Source: Thiofaba sp049322715 (GTDB lineage: Bacteria > Pseudomonadota > Gammaproteobacteria > Halothiobacillales > Halothiobacillaceae). Taken from it: DNA of 64,000 nucleotides. The DNA is taken from positions 1-64,000 of the forward strand of contig JBMOQP010000044.1 in NCBI GenBank assembly GCA_049322715.1, in the 5' to 3' direction. This document shows positions 24,822 to 33,056 of this stretch, in pieces; position 1 is the stretch's first letter; every line of letters begins with the position of its first letter. The notes beneath the pieces are model-generated. The model was not told the origin of the DNA. It worked only from the letters and a program-made list of their open reading frames with translations, and searched no databases. Position numbers and translations under genes: made by a program.

Positions 24822-25880
24822 TCAGCCGTCGATATCGGAGGAGTCCGAAGAATCGTCCGGGAACCCGTCTTCGTCGGCGTCCTCCAGCTCGATGCTGGTC
24901 GCCACCAGCACGCCGCTGGCATCAAAGCTGCCCTTGACCTCGACCACCATGCCGCTTGCAAGGACCAGACCCGCCGGATCGAAGGTGGCCGCGGAGTAAT
25001 TCACGGTCACCCCGTTGAGGGTGAAGGTCTGGTCCGTGGCGTTGACGCTCGATGCAATGCCCTCGATCTCGGCCTCGCCCTCGTAGCCGGCATACAGATC
25101 GTCCTCCTGCTGGATCTCCTTGGCCTGGATGTCACCCTCGGCTGTCAACGTGCCCTCGACCTCCACACGCTTGCCGACCCAGCTGCTGTCGACCGTGCCC
25201 TGCTCCTCGACCTGGGTGGTGGCATCGACCTGCACGGTCAATTCCGTGCCGCTGTCGAGCCGAACCGACACGCTGGTCGTCCCAGAGCTCGCGCTGACCG
25301 CAGTCACCACCCCTTTGATCTCGACCTCATCCTCCGACGCGACCTTCTTCTCCACATAGGTCGCGTAGAGCTTGTGGTCCGCCCCCAGGAAGCCGCTGAC
25401 CTCGAGCAGATCGCCCTGAGCGAAGCCATCGAAGGTGACGCCATTGAGTCGGGTCGCCCCACTCTCGACCACCACCACCATCCCCAGGATCGTCAGCTCG
25501 CGTGTCGTGCTGGTGCCGTTCGTCACCGCCGCCCCCACCGTGCCGATCGGCCCCTTGAGGGAGGCGTCATAGCTGATGCTGGTCGCCGTGCCTGTTTTTC
25601 CATCCGCATTCACGGTCCCCTCGACGGTGACCACCATGCCGAGCTGGAGCCCGGTTTGACCCGCCAGCGGCGTTCCATTCAGGTCCAGCGCCGCACCGTC
25701 GGTCTCGAACTCGATGCCGTTCACGAAGATGCTTCCGAACTGGCTGATCGAACCCGTCGCGACATAACCGGTGCCCCCGATGCCGGCGACATCCGTGCCG
25801 CCACCGCCGCCGCACCCGGCAAGCGCCGCGGACACGGCCAGGGCCAATGACCAGGATTTGCCCGGAGAAAGATTTTTCAT
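24822..25880 (-). CDS. DUF5666 repeat lipoprotein
   Basis: A 352-residue lipoprotein: signal peptide with lipobox LAGC followed by GGGGG, a flexible start, then three or four tandem beta-rich units of DUF5666 type (for example FGSIFVNGIEFETDG, LGMVVTVEGTVNADG, DLLEVSGFLGADHKLYAT, KRVEVEGTLTAEGDIQA). The C-terminal tail is highly acidic (DADEDGFPDDSSDSSD). It is probably anchored in a membrane facing the periplasm or surface; function is unknown. Its ATG overlaps the DUF6502 gene by four bases. In sulfur-oxidising proteobacteria these two families are often neighbours, from memory of such genomes. Confidence 0.82.
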   Translation of the reverse strand: MKNLSPGKSWSLALAVSAALAGCGGGGGTDVAGIGGTGYVATGSISQFGSIFVNGIEFETDGAALDLNGTPLAGQTGLQLGMVVTVEGTVNADGKTGTATSISYDASLKGPIGTVGAAVTNGTSTTRELTILGMVVVVESGATRLNGVTFDGFAQGDLLEVSGFLGADHKLYATYVEKKVASEDEVEIKGVVTAVSASSGTTSVSVRLDSGTELTVQVDATTQVEEQGTVDSSWVGKRVEVEGTLTAEGDIQAKEIQQEDDLYAGYEGEAEIEGIASSVNATDQTFTLNGVTVNYSAATFDPAGLVLASGMVVEVKGSFDASGVLVATSIELEDADEDGFPDDSSDSSDIDG

Positions 25881-26710
25881 GACACCCCCCCATCCTTCGA
25901 ATCGTCTTCGAAGTAAAAAATGCCGAAACCAATACGGCGCGCATCGTCAGGCAATGCCCCACTGGCCGTATCCAGTTGCCGCGCGGTGAGCCACGCATCC
26001 CACTGTTCGAGCAAGGCTTGGGCATCCCGCCCCGCCAGCTCGCGAAAAGCCCAAACCGTTTCTGGCGCCACCATCTCGCTCATGACCTTGCGCTGGAAGA
26101 ACAGCGGTGCCGCGCCGGGCGCAAGGTTGTGGTCAATGGTGCCGATGAGGTAACCAACGTCCGTTCCCAGGATCTGCAGCTTGCCCAGTTCCGAATCAGA
26201 CGGGACATAGGCATGCTTGATCAGCCTCACATCATCCCCCTCGACTCGCACGACCCCGGACCGCACCAGCTCGTCGAGCACGGCCTGGAATGGCATGTCG
26301 CCGCTGTGACGGCGCACCAGGTCCGCAAATGAATGCCCGTCCGCATGCAAGGGAAGCACGCTTGGACAGCCGGTCCCGTCGATATAGGCAGGATCGTTCA
26401 ACCAGCCACTGATGACCCGAACCGAACGGTTGTATCGAGCACTGACGGCCTTGTCCTCGCCATCCCCTTCTGCCCGCAGGCGGCTGACTTCCTTGCGCGT
26501 CAGCCCGGTCAGAACAGAGACGCGCGAGATGGTTTGCCGCTTGCCGGGGAGATCGAACTCATCAAAAGCGACATCGACGTAAACCCTTCGTGCCCAGTCC
26601 GCAAAGGTGTCGAAGGCCACCCCGTGGCGAAGAAGCAGGCGGACAAGCGGCCGCATCAACCGGCGAATGGCGGCAGCAAGGGTACGGTTGAGTTGCTCTG
26701 ATTCACTCAT
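25877..26710 (-). CDS. DUF6502 family protein
   Basis: 277-residue cytoplasmic protein with no signal peptide. Residues 10-75 (LMRPLVRLLLRHGVAFDTFADWARRVYVDVA... SRVSVLTGLTRKEVSRLR) look like a helix-turn-helix region, matching DUF6502. The rest is mixed alpha/beta with no catalytic motif I recognise. It overlaps the DUF5666 lipoprotein gene (ATGA), so the two are surely expressed together. A regulatory role is possible given the HTH-like part and the palindrome just before its start, but this is inference. Confidence 0.78.
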   Translation of the reverse strand: MSESEQLNRTLAAAIRRLMRPLVRLLLRHGVAFDTFADWARRVYVDVAFDEFDLPGKRQTISRVSVLTGLTRKEVSRLRAEGDGEDKAVSARYNRSVRVISGWLNDPAYIDGTGCPSVLPLHADGHSFADLVRRHSGDMPFQAVLDELVRSGVVRVEGDDVRLIKHAYVPSDSELGKLQILGTDVGYLIGTIDHNLAPGAAPLFFQRKVMSEMVAPETVWAFRELAGRDAQALLEQWDAWLTARQLDTASGALPDDARRIGFGIFYFEDDSKDGGVS

Positions 26711-26711
26711 T

Positions 26712-26729
26712 TTGGGATTTTTTTCCCAA
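26712..26729. promoter_or_regulatory. Palindrome at the start of the DUF6502 gene
   Basis: TTGGGA and TCCCAA flank a run of six T bases, two bases upstream of the start codon at 26710. It may be an operator for the DUF6502 product, or a hairpin in the mRNA leader. Confidence 0.4.
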
Positions 26730-26777
26730 TATTAATGGAGAAAAAATAACCCCTCATCGATGTGGTGTCAAAAAAAT

Positions 26778-27254
26778 TTACGCAAGGAGATTCGTCAGCC
26801 GCGCCTCGATCCGGGCAGTGACGTCGGGGAGGGCGAGGGCCAGGGCGAGGGAGAGTTCCGAGCGCTCAGGACCTGGGAGGGCTCCCATTTCGATGCCCCA
26901 GACCTCAAGCCGTTGCGGCAAGGCGCCAATGGCCTCGGCGAGAGTCAGAGCCTGAGCCAGACCGAGGCCATGACTTGAAGGTGCATGCCCATGCATCCCG
27001 CCCCGAACATGATCGAGCGAGAGAAACTGCAGCGTGCCCGGCGGCGCACCGGAGTGGACCGCATCGATCACGATGACATGGGCAGAGGCCTGCAGTAGTG
27101 GGATCAACAGGGTTCCCGGACGATCCAGCGCGTGGAACTGGACCCGTCCCGCAAACTGCGGCCGACGCTCCAAGGCCTCGATGGCGAGCAGTCCCACGGC
27201 ATCGTCCCCGAAGGGCGAGCCCAGGCCAATGACGCGCAGGTTCGCCGATGTCAC
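26778..27254 (-). CDS. Hydrogenase maturation endopeptidase (HyaD/HoxW family)
   Basis: Protease that removes the C-terminal peptide of the [NiFe] large subunit after nickel insertion. Family features: N-terminal VIGLGSPFGDDAVG (with a nickel-sensing Asp), LDRPGT in place of the more usual DGGT, and SSHGLGLAQAL with the conserved His. 158 residues is normal. Its likely substrate is the large subunit encoded at 28896-30191. It overlaps the upstream VOC gene by four bases, which suggests translation coupling of unrelated functions. Confidence 0.88.
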   Translation of the reverse strand: MTSANLRVIGLGSPFGDDAVGLLAIEALERRPQFAGRVQFHALDRPGTLLIPLLQASAHVIVIDAVHSGAPPGTLQFLSLDHVRGGMHGHAPSSHGLGLAQALTLAEAIGALPQRLEVWGIEMGALPGPERSELSLALALALPDVTARIEARLTNLLA

Positions 27255-27703
27255 CCCGCAGGCCGTTGCTGGGCGAAAAAGGCCTCCGCGCGCCGGTTGA
27301 TCTCCGGCCCCGGGACATCCTCGACATGGGTGGCGAGCAGCCAGACATTGCCCCAGGCATCCCTCACGCCGCCGTGGCGGTCGCCCCAGAACATGTCGGC
27401 CGGCTCCATCACCGAGGCGGCCCCGGCCTTCAGGGCGCGCCTATAGGTGGCGTCCACGTCATCGACGTAGAGGTAGAGCGAGGCGGGCATGGGAGGCCAC
27501 TCCCCCATCACCTCCCCGAGCATGACGATCGAGTCACCGATCTTCAGCGTGGCATGGCCCACGGCGCCATCCGGGCGCATGAGGCAATCCTGCACCTCCG
27601 CGTCGAAGGCCTGCTGCATGAATTCGATCAGCCCGGCCGCCCCTCGGACGCTCAGGCTCGGGGTGACGGTGTGGTAACCATCAGGAACGGGTTTGACAGC
27701 CAT
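27251..27703 (-). CDS. VOC/glyoxalase-like protein (PhnB type)
   Basis: 150-residue protein of the vicinal oxygen chelate superfamily: VPDGYHTVTPSLSVRGAAGLIEF at the start, then VGHATLKIGDSIVML and LYVDDVDATYRRAL, and MFWGDRHGGVRDAWGNVW with the metal-site pattern. Substrate is unknown; such proteins range from lyases to antibiotic resistance. GGAGAG lies six bases before the ATG at 27703 and directly abuts an alternative ATG at 27709, so 27703 is preferred. Compound repeat B begins just upstream. Confidence 0.85.
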   Translation of the reverse strand: MAVKPVPDGYHTVTPSLSVRGAAGLIEFMQQAFDAEVQDCLMRPDGAVGHATLKIGDSIVMLGEVMGEWPPMPASLYLYVDDVDATYRRALKAGAASVMEPADMFWGDRHGGVRDAWGNVWLLATHVEDVPGPEINRRAEAFFAQQRPAG

Positions 27704-27720
27704 GTTCATCTCTCCAGGCA

Positions 27721-27920
27721 GAAGGGCGCCTCGAAAAACCTTTCGAGGCGCCTGTGCGCCACAGGGATGTGGCGCCGCGCAATCGCGCAAGCGATTGAAA
27801 TAGCGTGAGCTCGGCGCGGCTGGATACATCCATGTATCCAGCCCTTCGTGCTCCCTGCAACGATGTTGGTTTCCCGCGACGAACGTCCTCCCCCCCCCAA
27901 GGATGGGGGGGTTCGAGGTT
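27721..27920. repeat. Compound hairpin element B
   Basis: Hairpins in order: 27725-27752 (stem GGCGCCTCGAAA), 27753-27775 (GCGCCACAGGGATGTGGCGC), then a CGCAATCGCGCAAGCGATTG module, and CTGGATACATCCATGTATCCAG at 27820-27841. The first 80 or so bases are nearly identical to element D at 41253 onward, and GGTTTCCCGCGACGAACGTCC recurs in both. It ends in a C-rich and G-rich pair at 27889-27911. Confidence 0.75.
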
Positions 27921-27944
27921 CCAAGAAGTGTTCAGGCCCGCCGG

Positions 27945-28829
27945 TCACTTGCCTTCTTCGGCGGCGAAATACCAGAAGGGCGCGGGAACGTCGGGCAGGC
28001 GGATGCCCTGGGCACGGGCGCGCGCCTGCATCTCCTTGTGGATGTCGACGATGAAGCGGATCTGGTCTTCGGCGGTCGGAAGGGCGCGCAGCTTGTCGAC
28101 GTTCTTGCGGTATTCATCCTCGCTCATCAGCCGCCAGCTGTAGATCATGTCCCCCAGGCCGATGCCCGCACCGGTCATCGAGTTCCCTCCCCAGTCGGAA
28201 ATGCCGGCCAGCTGCTGTTTCGCCCGGCCCTGGATCGTGCGGAAATGGTTCCTGTAGAACCGCTCGCGCGCCTGCTCCGTCTGCAGGCCGGCCAGCTCTT
28301 TCCGGTACTGCTGGATCTCGTCGGGGGTCATGAGGTCGGCGCCATAGATCTGGTAGCCGAAAGGATCGCTCTCCGCCGCGAGGGGCATCTGCTGCTGGCG
28401 GGCACGCTCCATCATCCGGGCGTGCTGTTCGACCATGTACTTGAGCTGAGCCTCGGCGGTGGGCAGGCTGCGCAGCTTCTCGATATGCGCGGCCCGCTCC
28501 TGGTCATTCATGAAGCGCCAGCCGTAGACAATGTCCCCCAGGCCGAAGATCGGCCCATCCTCGCCAGGGGTATAGCCGGCCCAGTCGGCGAGGGTCGCGC
28601 CGCGGGCGCGGGCGCGCTCGGCGATCTTGCGATAATGCTCGAGGCGGAAGGCGGAAAGCTCCTCGGCGTTACGGCAGGCCTTCAGCTCGCGCAGATAGTC
28701 TTGTTTCTCCTGGTCCGTCATGAGGTCCGCGCCGTAGATCTGCACCGGCTCATCCTGCGCCATTACGGGCACGGCACCCAGGGCAAGGACGGCACTCAGC
28801 GCCGCCACGATCAATGTCTTGCGATACAT
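27945..28829 (-). CDS. Secreted protein with four alternating helical repeats
   Basis: 294 residues with signal peptide MYRKTLIVAALSAVLALGAVPVMAQ. Four repeats of about 45-50 residues follow an A-B-A-B order: A units begin IYGADLMT and run through a Glu/Arg-rich helix to RARARG or RAKQQL; B units begin IVYGWRFMN or MIYSWRLMS and contain LRSLPTAEAQ or LRALPTAEDQ. Each resembles a pair of amphipathic helices ending in an Arg-rich turn. I know similar proteins only as hypothetical. GAGGAGAT stands 7 bases before the ATG at 28829. It lies directly downstream of the hydrogenase operon on the same strand and might be a periplasmic partner, which is speculative. Confidence 0.75.
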   Translation of the reverse strand: MYRKTLIVAALSAVLALGAVPVMAQDEPVQIYGADLMTDQEKQDYLRELKACRNAEELSAFRLEHYRKIAERARARGATLADWAGYTPGEDGPIFGLGDIVYGWRFMNDQERAAHIEKLRSLPTAEAQLKYMVEQHARMMERARQQQMPLAAESDPFGYQIYGADLMTPDEIQQYRKELAGLQTEQARERFYRNHFRTIQGRAKQQLAGISDWGGNSMTGAGIGLGDMIYSWRLMSEDEYRKNVDKLRALPTAEDQIRFIVDIHKEMQARARAQGIRLPDVPAPFWYFAAEEGK

Positions 28830-28895
28830 GGCTGATCTCCTCACTCGGTCATTGGAATCAGGACTATAGGCAATGATCGTCCCGTTCGCAGGAAA

Positions 28896-30191
28896 TCAAC
28901 GTCGCTCGACGTCGAGCTCGAGAAAGTGGGTGGCGCAGGAGATGCACGGGTCGTAGTTGCGGATCACCGTCTCGGCGCGCAGGCGCAGGGCGTCGTCCGG
29001 CGCATCGAGGCCGAAGGCGAGCAGGCTGCGGCGCAGGTCCTCCTCGATGCGAGCCTGGTTCTGGCTGGTGGGCGGCACGATGCGCGCCGCGCGGACGATG
29101 CCCTCCCCGTCCAGCGCGTAGCGGTGCCAGAGGATGCCGCGCGGGGCCTCGGTCGCGCCGAAGCCGATGCCCGCGCGGGGCCGCACCTCGACATGGGGTT
29201 TGCCGGGGGAGGCATAGGCCTCCAGCAGGCGGATGGCCTCGAGCATGGCGACGTGCATCTCCACCGCGCGCGCCACCACGCTGTGAAACATGTTGCGGCT
29301 GGGGAAGCGGATGCCGCTCGCCTCGAGAAGGGCGCGGGTGGATGGCGGCAGGCGGTCGAGATTGAGGTTCAGCCGGGCGAGCGGGCCGACCAGGTAGGGC
29401 TTGCCGTGCAGGAGGGCGAACAGGGCGGTCGAGTGCGGGCGGTGTTCCTCGGCGAAGTGCGCCTCGTAGTCGGCGGGGGCGATGTCGAGCCCGCTGCTCG
29501 AAACGATCCGTCCTTCCGCCAGGGGGTAGTCGCGCGGATGCCGCAGGGACACGCTGACGAAATCCTGCGCATCCTCGGGCAGCGGCAGGGAGGCCGTCCA
29601 GCCGATCAACGCCGCGGCCTCGGGCAGGGCCTCGCGCAGCCTCGCCAGCATGGCCGCCACATCCGCCGCTGAGGGGGCATGGTGGAAGCCGCCAACGCAG
29701 GCGCCGACCGGATGCACGGAGCGACCGCCGAACAGGCGGATCAGGTCGTTGCCGAGTCCCTGCAGGCGCAAACCGCGTCGCACCACCTCGGGATGTTCGG
29801 CTGCCATCGCCACCGCGCTGCCGTAACCGAGGAAGTCCGGCGCGGCCAGCAGGTGGATGTGCAGGGCATGGCTCTGGATCCATTCGCCGCAGTAGAACAC
29901 CCTCCGCATCGCATGCACCCATGGCCCCGGCTCGAGGCCGAAGGCGTCCTCCAGCGCGCTGGCCGCGCTCATCTGGTAGGCGACCGGGCAGATGCCGCAG
30001 ATGCGCGCGACGATGTCCAGCACCTCGGTGTAGCGGCGGCCTTCGAGAAATTTCTCGAAGTAGCGCGGCGGCTCGAAGATGTCGAGCGCCAGCTCCTCGA
30101 TGCGGCCCTGCTCGATGCGCAGGCGCAAGGCCCCCTCCCCCTCCACGCGGGTGAGGGCCGGGACGTGGATAGACACCGTGCGGTCACTCAT
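28896..30191 (-). CDS. [NiFe] hydrogenase large subunit (group 3b type)
   Basis: Catalytic subunit holding the Ni-Fe site. Nickel ligands are in RICGICP (about 64-70) and DPCISCATH near the C-terminus. A nine-residue tail (FLELDVERR) follows the conserved His and is what the maturation protease would remove. At 431 residues it is the short cytosolic form; the neighbouring FNR-like and ferredoxin-like subunits identify a bidirectional NAD(P)-linked group 3b enzyme, often called sulfhydrogenase HydA. It overlaps the small-subunit gene by eight bases. Family assignment is firm; cofactor preference (NADP or NAD) is inferred. Confidence 0.94.
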   Translation of the reverse strand: MSDRTVSIHVPALTRVEGEGALRLRIEQGRIEELALDIFEPPRYFEKFLEGRRYTEVLDIVARICGICPVAYQMSAASALEDAFGLEPGPWVHAMRRVFYCGEWIQSHALHIHLLAAPDFLGYGSAVAMAAEHPEVVRRGLRLQGLGNDLIRLFGGRSVHPVGACVGGFHHAPSAADVAAMLARLREALPEAAALIGWTASLPLPEDAQDFVSVSLRHPRDYPLAEGRIVSSSGLDIAPADYEAHFAEEHRPHSTALFALLHGKPYLVGPLARLNLNLDRLPPSTRALLEASGIRFPSRNMFHSVVARAVEMHVAMLEAIRLLEAYASPGKPHVEVRPRAGIGFGATEAPRGILWHRYALDGEGIVRAARIVPPTSQNQARIEEDLRRSLLAFGLDAPDDALRLRAETVIRNYDPCISCATHFLELDVERR

Positions 30192-30975
30192 CGGCAAATC
30201 CCGGGCGGTAGTGCCTGAGCCCCTGCTCGTGGAAGGCTGGGGCCTGGCCGTTGATGAACAGGAAGCGACGCGCGACGTCGGCGGGGGCCAGGCCCAGCCC
30301 TTCCAGCCGGCGGGCCAGCGAGGCGGTATTGGGATTCTCCGCCGGACCGAAACAGGCATAGCAGTCGCGCCCGAAGCGCGGGCACAGGGCACCACATCCC
30401 GTGCGCGTCACCGGCCCCATGCATGGCATGCCGTGGGCCACCATCACGCACACGGCATGCTGGCGCTTGCACTCCATGCAGACCTTGTCGCGTGTATCCA
30501 CGGGCGCCACGCCGAACAGAAGCTGGCGCACCGCGGCCAGCACCTGACGGCCGTTGACCGGGCACCCCCATAGTTCGAAGTCGACCCGCACGTGAGCGCG
30601 GATCGGCTCGGCGTGGGCAAGAGTGCGGATGAACTCCGGCCGGGCGTAGATCGCCCGCTTCCAGTCCTCGTTCGACTCATCCAGGTTGCGCAGGGCCTGC
30701 AGCCCGCCCGCGGTAGCGCAGGCACCGATGGTGACGAGAAAGCGGCTCTTCTCGCGCACCTTGCGGATGCGCTCGACCTCCTCCGGGGTGGAGATGCTGC
30801 CCTCGACGAAGGCGATGTCCACCTCGGCGCCCTCACCACTCATCCCCGCCTCGAGGAAGTGGCGGATATCGACCAGGCCGGCGAGGATCAGCAGCTCCTC
30901 GCCCGCGTTGAGGAAGGCGAGTTGGCAGCCGTCGCAGGAGGAGAACTTGTGCACCGCAATGCTCGGCTTCGACAT
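30184..30975 (-). CDS. [NiFe] hydrogenase small subunit (group 3b type)
   Basis: Iron-sulfur subunit (263 residues) that takes electrons from the Ni-Fe site. The proximal cluster is bound by SSCDGCQLAFLN at the N-terminus plus later cysteines in IGACATAGG and ELWGCPVNG. A further Cys-rich part (KVCMECKRQHAVCVMVAHGMPCMGPV... CPRFGRDCYACFGP) binds two more [4Fe-4S] clusters. There is no Tat signal, so the enzyme is cytosolic. It is directly followed by the large subunit and begins right after the FNR-like gene. Confidence 0.94.
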   Translation of the reverse strand: MSKPSIAVHKFSSCDGCQLAFLNAGEELLILAGLVDIRHFLEAGMSGEGAEVDIAFVEGSISTPEEVERIRKVREKSRFLVTIGACATAGGLQALRNLDESNEDWKRAIYARPEFIRTLAHAEPIRAHVRVDFELWGCPVNGRQVLAAVRQLLFGVAPVDTRDKVCMECKRQHAVCVMVAHGMPCMGPVTRTGCGALCPRFGRDCYACFGPAENPNTASLARRLEGLGLAPADVARRFLFINGQAPAFHEQGLRHYRPGFADE

Positions 30976-31797
30976 TCAGAACCCCTTCGTGCCGAGCAGA
31001 TCGCGGATCTCGGGCCAGGCGAACACCGGCCCGTCCCGGCAGACGAAGCGGGCACCGAACTGGCAGTGGCCGCAATGTCCTACCGCGCACTGCATGTTGC
31101 GCTCCATGCTGAGGAAGATGCCCCCCTCCGCCAGTCCATGCCGGATCAGCCCCTCCGCCGAGGCCTTCATCATGCCCTCCGGGCCGCACAGCATGGCCAT
31201 GGCGCGCCCCGCATCGACCTCCAGGCGGTCGAACAGGGCCGTCACTAGCCCGACATGCCCGCCCCACCCCGGGGTGGCCGCATCAGCGGCGAGCAGCACC
31301 CGCACATCAGGCATGTCGGCCCAGGCCTCGTACTGAGCGCGCCAGATCAGGTCGTCGGCGTGCTTCACCCCCTGCATGATCGTCAGGCGACCGTAACTTT
31401 CTCGCCGGCGCAGGATGCGGTGGATGATGGATACGGAGGGAGCACAACCGAGGCCGCCGGTAACCACCACCACGTCGCGCCCCTCCGCCTCGCGCAACGG
31501 CCACCCCCGGCCGAACGGTCCGCGCAGGCCGATGCGGTCGCCCGTCCCGAGCGCAGCCAGGCCGCGCGTCACCCTGCCCACGGCGCGGATGGTGTGGATC
31601 AGCAGGCCATCCCCCTCGTCATCGCCGACGATTGAGATGGGCACCTCGCCCACCCCGTACAGGTAGAGCATGTTGAACTGTCCGGGCTCGAAGGCATACG
31701 GCCCGCCGTCGAGCAGGCGCATGCGCAGGGTGAACACGGTCGGCGTCTCCTGGATGCGCTCGACGATCTCGGCCTCGCGCGGCAGGTAGGGGTTCAT
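30976..31797 (-). CDS. Hydrogenase FAD/NAD(P)-binding subunit (HydG-like)
   Basis: Ferredoxin-reductase-type subunit (273 residues) that links the hydrogenase to NAD(P). The FAD-binding barrel contains FTLRMRLLDGG and PGQFNMLYL; the nucleotide domain has VVVVTGGLGCAPSVSI; a C-terminal [2Fe-2S] site is formed by the cysteines of MQCAVGHCGHCQFGARFVC. The ATG at 31797 overlaps the upstream iron-sulfur gene by four bases; the frame extends upstream to 32088 only within that gene. The stop is next to the small-subunit start. It resembles HydG of group 3b sulfhydrogenases. Confidence 0.92.
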   Translation of the reverse strand: MNPYLPREAEIVERIQETPTVFTLRMRLLDGGPYAFEPGQFNMLYLYGVGEVPISIVGDDEGDGLLIHTIRAVGRVTRGLAALGTGDRIGLRGPFGRGWPLREAEGRDVVVVTGGLGCAPSVSIIHRILRRRESYGRLTIMQGVKHADDLIWRAQYEAWADMPDVRVLLAADAATPGWGGHVGLVTALFDRLEVDAGRAMAMLCGPEGMMKASAEGLIRHGLAEGGIFLSMERNMQCAVGHCGHCQFGARFVCRDGPVFAWPEIRDLLGTKGF

Positions 31798-32906
31798 TTC
31801 CCGCCCTCCCCGCCCGTCCCGCAGATCGCCGCGGCCTCCTCGGTGAGGTCGATGCCGACCGGGCACCAGGCGATGCAACGTCCGCAGCCCACGCACCCGC
31901 TGCGACCGTACTGCTCGTGCCAGCTGCCAAGCTTGTGGGTCAGCCACTGGCGATAGCGCGGCGCGGTCTCGGCGCGGATGACGATGCCGTGGATGTAAGA
32001 GTGTCCCTCCGTGAAGCAGGAGTCCCACTCGCGCACATGCTCGCTCGCCTGGCCGTCGAGCGAGGGGGCATCGTGCTCGGCGTGGCAAAAGCAGGTGGGG
32101 CAGACGCTGGTGCAGTTGCCGCAGGAGAGGCAGCGCTCGGCCACCTCCCGCCAGCGGGCATGGTCGAGGCGGGCGAACAGGGCGGGCTGCAGGTTGCCCG
32201 GCGGCAGGCTCCGGCTCTGGCAGACCGCCGCCCGGGCGATCTCGACTTCGGCCTGGGCCGCCTGGTCTACGGTGGCGAGCTGTAGCGGGAGCTTGCGGGC
32301 CATGGCCGCGCCGCGCTCGCTGCCGGTTTCGACGAGGTAGCCATCGTCCAGTTCGCTAAGGGCCAGGTCGAAACCCCGTTCGGCGTGCGGGCCGTCGCCG
32401 GTCGAGGCGCAGAAACAGGTCTCGGCGGGGTGGGTGCAATGCACGGCGACGATGAACAGGTCATCCCTGCGCGCCGCGTAGTAGGGATCGCGGATGGCAT
32501 CGAGGAAGTGCCGGTCCTGCAAGTCGAGGGCGGACAGGTCACAGGCGCGCGCACCGATCACGGCCAGAGGCGGCTCCCGGGGGATCGTTTCGCGGAACGA
32601 CATGCCCCCACCTTCATCGCGCCTCGCCCGCCAGAGGGTTTCACGCGAGGAAAACAGGAAGGGCTTGAGCGCCTGCGGGCCGTTGGCCCAGGCAAAGCAG
32701 CGCTTACCGCCCCCCTGCTCGAGGCGGTAGCGCCCCGGCTGCTGCACGTCCCGCCAGCCCTGCGGCAGATCGGCAACATCGTCCAGATCAGCGTACAGGA
32801 TGGCGCCCTCGCTCACACGCGGCCCCACCACCCGGTAACCCTCGCCGCGAAGGGCGTCAATCAGGGACTGCATGGCATGGCGCGGGAGATAGGTGGCGTG
32901 TTCCAT
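31794..32906 (-). CDS. Hydrogenase iron-sulfur subunit (HydB-like)
   Basis: Electron-transfer subunit of the group 3b hydrogenase, 370 residues from the ATG at 32906. Cysteines HCTHPAETCFCAS mark the central domain and two ferredoxin-type clusters follow: CLSCGNCTSVCPTC and CVGCGRCIAWCPVG. First gene of the four-subunit operon. An ATG at 32981 is in frame but its extra 25 residues lie against the terminator at 32981-33006, so the shorter start is preferred, although it lacks a clear ribosome binding site. Confidence 0.88.
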   Translation of the reverse strand: MEHATYLPRHAMQSLIDALRGEGYRVVGPRVSEGAILYADLDDVADLPQGWRDVQQPGRYRLEQGGGKRCFAWANGPQALKPFLFSSRETLWRARRDEGGGMSFRETIPREPPLAVIGARACDLSALDLQDRHFLDAIRDPYYAARRDDLFIVAVHCTHPAETCFCASTGDGPHAERGFDLALSELDDGYLVETGSERGAAMARKLPLQLATVDQAAQAEVEIARAAVCQSRSLPPGNLQPALFARLDHARWREVAERCLSCGNCTSVCPTCFCHAEHDAPSLDGQASEHVREWDSCFTEGHSYIHGIVIRAETAPRYRQWLTHKLGSWHEQYGRSGCVGCGRCIAWCPVGIDLTEEAAAICGTGGEGGK

Positions 32907-32980
32907 CAGCAGCAGGGCGAGTGGCGTATTGAGCTCAAGATTCCAGAGTAGCGCACTGCGACCATGAGTGCAGAAAAACA

Positions 32981-33006
32981 AAAAGCCCGCCGTTCGGCGG
33001 GCTTTT
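32981..33006. terminator. Strong hairpin, probably terminator of the SoxCD-like genes
   Basis: AAAAGCCCGCCGTTCGGCGGGCTTTT has a 12-bp stem including A/T arms. It lies downstream of the cytochrome gene (minus strand) and just upstream of the hydrogenase operon, and would stop transcription from soxC into that operon. Confidence 0.85.
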
Positions 33007-33056
33007 CAGGGAGGCGGGTGCCGATCGACGACCGGCCCCTGCCTTGCCAGCGAGTG

